From: Sinotaia quadrata
Taxonomy: Eukaryota > Mollusca > Gastropoda > Architaenioglossa > Viviparidae
NCBI GenBank assembly: GCA_028829895.1
Contig: CM054179.1
Location: 54,721,391 to 54,785,390 of the forward strand
Length of the DNA: 64,000 nt
Reading direction: 5' to 3'
This document shows, piece by piece, positions 21,692 to 33,263 of this stretch (position 1 is the stretch's first letter; each line of letters starts with the position of its first letter). Under the pieces are notes generated by a model. The model had not been told where the DNA came from. It ran no database searches and saw only the letters and a program-made list of their open reading frames with translations. The position numbers were made by a program, and so were the translations under genes.

Positions 21692-24358
21692 ACGATCTCA
21701 GTTGCAGGATCTCTTCAATTATTACTAAATAAATAATAATAAGTAAATAGGAATAATAATAAAATTAAGTAAATAATAAGAATTTATCAATTTTGTGCAA
21801 TATTTTGCTCAAATATAAATTCAGAGTTACTCAAAACTTATGGGCTCTAAGTTAGATTCTTTAACAGAAATACTGATCCTATATCTTTTATAGATTTTTG
21901 TGTGTAAAATACTCATATTTTTTGAAAATGGAATGTTCTATGTAAAATACCGATTCTGTATACTGGATAATACAAGGAGTATTCATTTCTAAACTTGTAT
22001 CGAATTTTCTCTATTTTGTAGACGTTACTGATTCAATCCAGGCTTACTCATTACTTGTCTTTGATTACAAGTAGGAAAATATTGATCCTGCATATTTGAA
22101 CATCAAATGACAACTTACTGTTAAACTTGAATGCGGTCATCTAAGGCCAACTTACTGTTAAACTTGAATGTGGTCATCTAAAGCCAACTTACTGTTAAAC
22201 TTGAATGTGGTCATCTAAAGCCAACTTACTGTTAAACTTGAATGTGGTCATCTAAAGCCAACTTACTGTTAAGCTTGAATGTGGTCATCTAAAGCCAGCT
22301 TACTGTTAAACTTGAATGAGGTCATCTAAAGCCAGCTTACTGTTAAACTTGAATGAGGTCATCTAAAGCCAGCTTACTGTAAACTTGAATGTGGTCATCT
22401 AAAGCCAACTTGTACACCTGAGATCGAATACATTCATTGTCTCTAGCAGCCTTTCTCAACCTTTTTACCCTGGAGGAACCCTTAAAATAATTTTCAGGTC
22501 TCAGGGAACATCTGCGTATAAAACACTATATCTACAATGTTTGTTCAATCAAGATCTTTTGGAGAACCCTTAGCGACCTCTCGTGGACGTCCGGTTGGTA
22601 AACCCTGGTCATCAGGAATATTAAGCCCATTAGCATGCAAACGGTCATCAAAGCTTAGTCATACATTTAGGGCCGAACTATAAATTTTTACGGGCAATAC
22701 TGGTCTATATATTTCATCGTCAAAGATCTACTTACTCGTAGACTTTTGCCAACAAACCACCATTGGTGCCAAGAATAGGGTCTTTGAATGACTTCACTCG
22801 TGGCAGGTTGAGATGAGCCCGGACTATGTTGTAAGGAGGGATTCCGTGATCACGTGCTCGCTGAATATTTAAAGAAACAAGATCGAATCCGTGTCTGGCT
22901 CCTCGTCTGTTTTCGAAGAGATGGCCGGTGACCTGCGAAAATAGATTAATGAGTCAAGTGGTCGCTGGCGTTTGTTTAGTTTAGATTTCAAGACACCTCT
23001 CCAATTATCGCTGGTTTTGCAGAGAGTCGCAAGTCCATAGGTAAATTTAAATTCCAGCAGAAGTGGCAGGAGGGAGGTAGAAGCCTAGTGGTCCTGTTTG
23101 GGAATAGTGCATATACGTGGGTGGAATTAGGCTGAGGGGGGGGGGCTTAATGCACTGTGAATGAGTGACGAAATGAATGTTTTTGAATCTGTAATGTAAG
23201 AGGATCAGCTGACTGAGCGAGCAAAGCGCGCTAAGACTTAAAGAGTGACAAAGGAGAGGACGAAAAGAGAAAAGTACTTACTTCTTCAACTACAAAGTTG
23301 TCTCCTCGTTGAGATCTATCCTCAATGTCAAGGGCGGTCACTATTCCTTGGGCAAATGCATCCAAATTCTCACGAACTTCATAGGGCTTCGAAAACAGCT
23401 CTCTCAGCAACACCCGTCTAGTGGCACTCACCGGAAAGCTTCGCGGAATCAACGTATGGCCCATTCTGTTCAGTCAGTGCAAACATATTCAATGTAAGTG
23501 CAAACATATTCAATGGCAGTGCAAACATATTCAATGTACGTGCAAACATATTCAATGTTAAGTGCAAACATATTCAATGTCAGTGCAAACATATTCAATG
23601 TCAGTGCAAACATTAGCGATGACTTTCGCTGGAATTTAAATGAAGTAATGCGTAAAGATCTACAATTCAACCACTGGATACATCGCATCATTAATACTTT
23701 TATTAATTATTTTATTAATATCTTTTCAAATATCTCCTTTGGGTTTCATGTGAAAAGTGTTGTTTCTGTAGGAATGAATTTGATATAATTCTTCTTTCGA
23801 TTTTTGAGAAAGGTTGCTGTTTTCATAGAAGCGAATTTTGGAAAAGTTCGGCTTGGATTTCGTGTCTTCGTGTAAATCTCTGGAGGTAGGAATTCCTCTT
23901 TGGACTGTTGTACATGTAAGATATTTTCATAGGGATTTCGTGGATTGTTGTACATATAAGGTATTTTCATAGGGATTTCGTGTCTTCGTGTAAATCTTTG
24001 GATTGTTGTACATGTAAGGTAGGGATTTCGTGGAGGCTGTAATGACCAGGAGCTGTCTAGGGACATGCTCAGGGTGAGAGAAATTACTGATTAAATTTTC
24101 TGATGTTAGAAGTTGGCTCTACAGTCCTATTCGTCTAAAGTGTGCTAGAGGTACCGCCCGAGTGGTCATTTTATATCTCCTTGTTGACGCGAAGTTTCAC
24201 TCGACTTATACGGTATTGTGTGTTAAATCAAAGTAATAATAACTTGCATTAACATGGATAAAAGTTGAAGGTATGAATGAGCCTTCATTTGCTTAGTATT
24301 TAATTCTACAGAGATTTAGATAGCCTTTATCTTAACGATGTTGGCATTTAGCTAGTGT

Positions 24359-24415
<57 letters not shown>

Positions 24416-27400
24416 GCTCTCTTTCACCCTAGAAGCCAACACTGTCAACATTGTAGAAGCAGTGACATACTTGAACTCGAACTTTAGAAATCTGAATTCT
24501 ATAAATAGATTTGATTAACGTTGAATTTGACATGTTCAATAGCCAAGTTATGTTTTATTTACTTTTGTTATATTCTATTATTTATTCTTGTATTAAATTA
24601 AATAGTTGAATTTTGCATTGTTCGTCGTCTAATGTCATGCGATTTACTTCATGTTTGTGCCGTTCGTGTGACGTGTAATTTCGCTTTCCTTATAGTTATA
24701 ACTTCCTATCTTGCATAGACAAAAGGTGTGAGAGGGCAGAGCCACGTGACTATACATAGGCACAGGAAGAGAAATCCCCCCTCCCCCCCCCTGCGCGAAA
24801 GCGGCGGAAGCCGGAAGCGTCCCCTACATTCAATCAATCAATCCCCCCCCCTCCCCCCGAAGTGGTTAGCCCGTAAGCCCTAGGGATTTTGAATAGAGAA
24901 ATCCCTTTTACCTCGGGGTCGGCGCGAAGGTTGGTGATTAACACCAACCAAAAGCTTAAGTAGTGTATTTACGTTGTCAATGGACTGCAATGGCTACTGT
25001 TTGTGGGGTCCTCTAGCACTTACATGTTTGTGGAGTCCTCTAGCACTTACTAAATGTTTGTGGAGTCCTGTAGCACTTACTTAAATGTTTGTGGAGTCCT
25101 CTAGCACTTACTTAAATGTTTGTGGAGTCCTCTAGCACTTAAATGTTTGTGGAGTCCTCTAGCACTTACATGTTTGTGGAGTCCTCTAGCACTTACATGT
25201 TTGTGGAGTCCTCTAGCACTTACATGTTTGTGGAGTCCTCTAGCACTTACATGTTTGTGAAGTCCTCTACCACTTACATGTTTGTGGAGTCCTCTAGCAC
25301 TTACATGTTTGTGGAGTCCTCTAGCACTTACTTAAATTACTGAGCGTGTTTTGGATTCCAATGATTTGTTTTTATATTCCTGTGGCAGTTAATTAAAATA
25401 TTTCGGGCCCAAACATGCACATTTTATCAGTGGATTCCAGTGCCTGTGTTATTTCAATAGACATTTTCATATTGTGGTAAAGACCTCTAATTAAATATTC
25501 TTGTTTTATTATGGCGACGACTAGACAGACGTGGAAGTCACTCTGAAACATATGAGTATTAATCACTTTTATGCACACTTTGTCAGTCTGTGAGTTAAAC
25601 AAAATCTTCCCATTTATATTTTGCAGAAATGTTCTGTCTTTAACTCAGTCAAACAATCACTATATAGACTAACATATCGCTAGACACACCTGACATTAAA
25701 CAGACATGCCTGTCATTAATAAACACACCTGAACGCGGCACTGGAGAACTCTGTGAAAATTCGTGGGTCAACCTTCGGGTCGTATTCAGTGTTCCCATCC
25801 AGGTTCAACCTAAGCCCACTCCGAATATTTGGGCCCAGAATAATCGGCAGCCAATCATTGTACTGGATTTTCTGAATCACGCCAGTGACGAGAGTCTTGG
25901 CGATTTGAAACACGTCCTCCTTGTCGAGACGTGGCCTCAGGTCACTGATTTTTTGGGCCGCCCAGTTGTGAAAGCGTAGGAAGACGACGTGCATGAGAGA
26001 AAGGGCCGGGTGTTCGTTCACTCTCTCGTCACCTACAGCATCGAGCAGACAGACATGCTTCGATCGTCATATTATATCAGTACAAACAGACAGTGGGGTA
26101 TAAGGGTGTGTGTGTGTGTGAGGGGGTGCGATCCACCCCGGGTGACAGCCAAACAATACATTTTTCTATGAATTTAAATATTAAGATTATTTAGTGGGGA
26201 GTCGGGAAGGAACTGCTCCGGGTGCCCCAGAATCCGCTCAGATGGCAAGTACTGTAGGTACATCCCTGTGAATATCTAAACTGTCAGAGAATAGCTACAC
26301 TTCACCAGTAAAATACTTTGTCAGAGAATAGCTACACTTCACCAGTAAAATACTTTGTCTGAGAATAGCTACACTTCACCAGTAAAATACTTTGTCAGAG
26401 AATAGCTACTTCGTCAGTACAACAAGTAGACCTACTTCAGTCATCAGTACAAAAAAATGTCAAGTGCCCTGTACAAGACCATCGTGTTTATAATAACAAA
26501 AAAAGGGATATGTATGTCTGTATACGTCATATTTATAATAACAAAAAAAAGGGATATGTATGTCTGTATACGTCATATTTATAATAACAAAAAAAGGGAT
26601 ATGTAGGTCTGTATACGTCATATTTATAATAACAAAAAAAGGGATATGTATGTCTGTATACGTCATATTTATAATAACAAAAAAAGGGATATGTATGTTT
26701 GTATACGTCATATTTATAATAACAAAAAAAGGGATATGTATGTCTGTATACGTCATATTTATAATAACAAAAAAAGGGATATGTATGTCTGTATACGTCA
26801 TATTTATAATAACAAAAAAAGGGATATGTATGTCTGTATACGTCATATTTATAATAACAAAAAAAGGGATATGTAGGTCTGTATACGTCATATTTATAAT
26901 AACAAAAAAAGGGATATGTAGGTCTGTATACGTCATATTTATAATAACAAAAAAAGGGATATATAGGTCTGTATACGTCATATTTATAATAACAAAATGG
27001 TGTGTGTGTGTCTGTATATATATTTTTATAATAATAAAAAGGGTGTGTGTATGCTTGTATAACGTCATATTTATAATAACAAAAAGAATATTTATGTCTG
27101 TATGTGTCCTGTTTATAATAACAAAAAAGGTGTGTGTGTGTCTGTATACTTCATATTTATAATAGCAAAAAAAATGGGGGTGTCTGTATACGTCATATTT
27201 ATAATAACAAAAAAGAGGTGTGTATGTCTGTATACGTCATATTTATAATAACAAAAAATGGGTGTTTATGTCTGTATACGTCATGCTTATAATAACAAAA
27301 AAAGGGGTGTTTAGGTCTTTTTACGTCATGTCAAAGGACATAAATTATACTGTACAAGGCCACAACCGATTACCTGCGAGAAAGCAAATGTCATTTCTGC

Positions 27401-30400
27401 CCGGCCTTCTGATGCAGTCGTTGAGATTATTGTCGGGTGGGAAATTATCTGGTGTTGCTCGTAGCAGGTGAGCTGAAAATATTCGTTATTTTCATTAGAT
27501 AACTCCTGATCTCAGATGTATGTTTTATTCATGGCATCGTAAGTTCAATAAAACTGTTGTGCTTCATTGAACAAAACTCTGAACTCAAAATGTTCGTTCA
27601 AAAAAAACACTGAAAATATTTTTATGCTTCATGAAATATGTCTTGAATTGGAAATATTTGTTATACACACTGTACTTTGAAAAAATATGTCTTGAATTGA
27701 AAATATTTGTTATACTTCTTTAAATATGTCCTGAATTGAAAATATTTGTTAATACTTCGTTAAATATGTCCTGAATTGAAAATATTTGTTATACTTCTTT
27801 AAATATGTCCTGAATTAAAAATATTTGTTATACTTTGAAAAATATGTCTTGGATTGAAACTATTTGTTATTTTATGTTATATGTCCTTTACTGAAAATAA
27901 TAAGTACATTATTAGCTAATTGGCATGAAATGTGTTTCTGAGCTAGAATATTACATGTGTTTTACTAAATATGTTCTTGAGATGAAAAGTATAGTGTGTG
28001 CTCCCTAAATAAAGCTTTTAGACTTTAGAGGTCAACAATTTCTTGCTGTGGGTTATAATTCGACTTAGGAAAAGAACAGTCCAATAACTGCACAAACGAC
28101 TTTTTCAGTGGGATTGGTCCAATTAATTTATTGATGCGTGCTGAATTAACTGCATAAATTAATTTATTCAGTGGGGTTGGTTCAATTAGTTTATTGAAGC
28201 GTGTTGAATTAACTGCACTTACGTCTCTCCGGATCTCTCAACGAGAGTTGCTTTTCCTCGTCACTACCATAGACAGTTGAGGCATCAACGAATGAGGTGG
28301 CCGTGTTGAGGTTTTCTCGCGGTCCTGACATATAATAAGATCAGGTCCATAAGGAAAACACAAGATGCGATTTAGCCGAGAAAAATGTAAATATAAAATA
28401 ACAGCAAGTTACGCAGTGTACAACCCAGCAAGAATAGAAACTCTGTAAAACTTAAGAAGAAAAGACTTCAGTGTAAAATAACAAGAAGATATCGCAGTGA
28501 AAAAGAACATATACATCTGTAAAAATATAATAAAAGACTTCAGTGTACAATAATAAGAACAAGATAAAATAGTAACCAATAATTGGTAGGTCTGTAAAAC
28601 ATAATAAGAACAGAGGTGTATCTGCGCGTCACAACTGTTTTTGTCAAGCGGTACTGCATGACTGCGTTACGACTATTTGCGTCAAGCGGTACGTCACGAC
28701 TGTTTTCGTCAAGCGGTACTGCATGACTGCGTTACGACTATTTGCGTCAAGCGGTACTGCATGACTGCTTTACGACTATTTGCGTCAAGCGGTACGTCAC
28801 GACTATTTGAGTCAAATCGGTACTGCACGAATGTTTGCTTCAAAGCGGTACGTGCACTCACTTATTTCATTTCCAAACTCGTCTTCTGCAGCTGCAGATC
28901 TGATGAGCTCCATGCAGTCTCCGTCAAAGTTTGGATCTCCACTACGATATCTGATGGGGAAACAACTCCTGTAAGAAAGCATATATTGCGTCAAAATTTC
29001 AATCTCCACTTTGACATCTGATGGTAAATAACTCTGAGGGAGGGGGGGTGTTTTGTTTTTAATTATAAAACGTACATATTACATCAAAGTTTGGATCTCC
29101 AATTTGATATCTGTAACAAAGTACATTTTACGACTTATATAGCCACAAATTCGATCATAAGCCTGTGAACATTGTGATGGTGTAAACATTTTACTTCTCA
29201 CTAGAATTTATATTACTAAGCGGTGTTTAAAAAGAAATAATACAAAACATTCTGGTAAACACTCTTGTGCAATGTATTATATTTCATGCTCTAAAATCAG
29301 TAAATGTTTGTCTTTAATGTTTTGGAGGAGAGAAAACGTTTACAACGCCCACATATCCGCCAAGTGATAGAGACAAGTAATGTGCTTCTGGAGAATTATT
29401 AGTAACATAAATTAAGATTATCATCACTTGTAATTATTTATGGATGATTAATAAATAATAATAATCATAACCATTGACTAGGTGCGTTAACGTCACATAT
29501 GGTAATGGAAATATCACCAAAATTGAGCTAATAATTTTAAAAAGAATAATTCTGAATGATCAATGAATGATCGAAAAGAAAAACAGTTATAAAATGACTT
29601 GAAATTGTGTGGAATTACTCGTGTGATGGGCCTGCTTGGTTACAGCATTGCAAAGTTATAAAATGACTGGAACACAGAGATGTCGACTCTACAGAAATTG
29701 TAGTGTACTTACTCATGTAACGGGCCTGCTTGGTTACAGCATTGCAAAGTTATAAAATGACTGGAAGACAGAGATGTCGACTCTACAGAAATTGTAGTGT
29801 ACTTACTCATGTAACGGGCCTGCTTGGTTACAGCATTGCAAAGTTATAAAATGACTGGAACACAGAGATGTCGACTCTACAGAAATTGTAGTGTACTTAC
29901 TCATGTAACGGGCCTGCTTGGTTACAGCATTGCACAGGTTGACCAAACTGATCTCGGACTAAAAAGATAAATATTAAATATTATTTTAAAGATATAAATT
30001 TTACAAAATAAACATAAGCATAAAATGGAAAAGGTTTACTAAAAATATGGCTTATCTTCATTTTTCTGAGTGATTTCAATTAGAATTTTAAAAACTTGTT
30101 GAAATAAGTAAGCATATCTGTCGAAACTGCCTCTGGTTTTGCATTCATTATGTCCGGCAGATGCAAGATTTCGTGTTAAAAGATTAGGAGATTGAGTATT
30201 TGATATTAATTTCACTGAGATAAACATTATTTATTGTCTTGGTAAACAGTTTTGACTTGGGTGTGTATATTCAATCACCATCGCATTAGAATTTAAATTT
30301 CCAAATGGAAAACGACAGAAATTAACTGTAGGAAATTCCAAATAGTACGATTATTAGTCTGCCACGAATGTCAGTGGTGTTAATGAGTGACCTTGACCGG

Positions 30401-30441
30401 AGTAGATGGGTAATCGTGATTAGTTTCACGTCATGAAATAA

Positions 30442-30509
<68 letters not shown>

Positions 30510-33187
30510 TGTGTGTTGTGTATATATATATATGCGGCGGCCTTTTGAGCAACACGCGAGCAAGTTGTATTGATATCATCAGCGTGTTGTTTTGAAAATA
30601 AATGATGTTTAATGAATATGAGGACAATTACAAGGCGTGCACTGACAACTTCCTTAACAACGACAGAACATCTTCATCTACCTCGTCGTCGCGTTGTTCC
30701 TTCTTTCATTTAGAACTGATTCGTTTGAGCTATAACGGATAGTCAGGGGTGTTATTCTGATTTTAGTGAGTTTATCGAATTGTATCTGTAGTTATTTTAA
30801 ATAAATAATCAAAACGTTATTATTAATATCCTAACAAAACATATATTATTTAAGAAGAACAATTTCTGATATTTTAGGTACGTTTCATGATATTTTAGTT
30901 TGAGACTACGTAGATGCAATTGAAAATGGTGACTGAAAGGATTCGAGGAAGAGAAAGATGAAAACATTGAGAGCAAGTTTGCCTCTACGATTGTGGGAAG
31001 TGTGTGAAATACCTCTGCTTTAAGCATTAGTCTGAGTAAAGATTGGGAAACTGGTATTACGTATAAATGTGTTATATTCACACTTTTGCACAATGAGAAA
31101 ACTTTAGAAGCTTACAGCAAATAAATAAATTATGTTACGAGACTTAAACTCAGAAGATGGGGACATATGGTACGAGTTTAGTTGTTTAAATATATCATTT
31201 ATTAGCACAACATAACAGCAATAAATATATCATTCAATTAGCATTAACATTTTTAAAAATCATTTTGAAAATGAAACAGCAATCAATCACCTAACGTACA
31301 AGAAAACAAATAATTCATTTTTTAACATGCAATACAAACACACCCTACAAACACAACAACTGAACAAATAATTCACTTTTAACGTACAACAGTAATCAAT
31401 CACACTACTATTAAAACAGAACAAATAATTCACTTTTAACATACAACAGCAATCAATCACTCTACTAGCATAAAACAACAGCAATAAATAATTTACTCTT
31501 TGGCATAAAACGGCTAAATCCAAACAGCCATTTATTAATGAAATGGCATTAATGAATCGCCCATCGGTACAAAAAAATATTAAATTATTGCTTACAATAA
31601 AAATAAAACAATGAATCATTATTATCAAAATAACATTCAAACAGCAATGATCCAGTCTTCAATGCACAAAAGAATGAAGCGTGTCTTAGCACAGAGTAAT
31701 ATAAAATAAATTTCCTTAAAACTAAAAAAAGACTTAATATATCAATATATTAGCATACAACATGACCAATTAGCCTAAAACCCCTTTAGCATTAAAACAA
31801 CAAAATAAAGCCTCTCTTAGCAGTAAGACAACAAAATAAAGCATTAAAACAACAAAACAAAGCCTCCCTTTAGCATTAAAACAACAAAATAAAGCCTCCC
31901 TTTAGCATTAAAACAACAAAACAAAGCCCCCCCCCCCTTTAGCATTAAAACAACAAAATAAAGCTCCATAGCATTAAAACAATAATACATATTATAAAAA
32001 TCGAAATAAATAATTTCTCAGCGTAAAACAACAACACATAATCATTCGGAACGTTTTTAAATAAACGAAACAAAAATGAACATAAATCTAAAAGACCTGA
32101 TGCGTACAGCTGCTGAACAATGATGAACATAAATCTAAAAGACCTGATGCGTACAGCTGCTGAACAATGATGAACATAAATCTAAAAGTAAGACCTGATG
32201 CGTACTGCTGCTGAACAATGATGAACATAAATCTAAAAGTAAGACCTGATGCGTACAGCTGCTGAACAATGATGAACATAAATCTAAAAGTAAGACCTGA
32301 TGCGTACAGCTGCTGAACAATGATGAACAAATAATTATAATAGGTGATGAATAATTATCTAAAAACTTGGCAAAGAATTTTGTACGCACTGACCGATTGG
32401 CGTGGGTGTAAAAACCAGGTCGTGATCCATGAACTGACCCCATTGCATCACCATGATGGTCAAATTAGTGATGACGCGACGGTCGGGATGCACCACTCGA
32501 CTGACGTCACGAGGGCTCGGTAGCTCCTTTCCTGGGTTCACAGTGCTGAACATTCGGGGAGATCCATTGCCTGCAAAGGACATCAGAAGAAAAAAATTAC
32601 TGTTTGTTTACATTGCATTTTTCATCATCTCGTCTTCGACGAGAACAATAAGCATGCACGGAGACAATGAAAACATTTAATAAAGAGATACTTTGCTAAA
32701 GAATTTTGTTTTTAAGTTAATCTTTACTGACTTGTTTAGCATGTCATAATGTACGTATTCTTCACTTTTTGTTGTTGTTTGTTTCTGATTTTGTTGTTGT
32801 TGTTATATCAGTTTTCTTGTATTAAGCTGAGTTCTACATTGTTTTCTTTTCCTTGTTAAGATCGATAAAGAGTGTTAATTTCTTGTTGGAATTTATTTAT
32901 TTGTCTTGTTAAGATCGATAAGGACTGTTAATTTCTTGTTGGGATTTATTTATTTGTCTTGCTGTTGTTTGTTATTGGTTTTCTTTGTTTTGATTTTCGT
33001 TTGGGCTGGTTTGCTTTGGTCTGGCTTGGTTTGATTTGGTTTAGTTTATATGAAATTTCATTGGAATTTTATCTTAGTTTATCCGCTGTGGTTAATTGTG
33101 GTTTTGGTTTGATCTTGATTGAAGCTGGCTTAGTTTTCTTTCTGATTTAGTTGAGAAATGGAGGTGGGTTTGTATATATTTGTATAG

Positions 33188-33263
<76 letters not shown>

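Noticed and set aside
25143..25343. MFVESSSTY repeat protein
   Set aside because: By-product of the 27-bp array.
26460..27162. Open frames of about 200 residues on both strands
   Set aside because: A 45-bp unit keeps any stop-free frame open; both strands being open at once argues against either being a gene.
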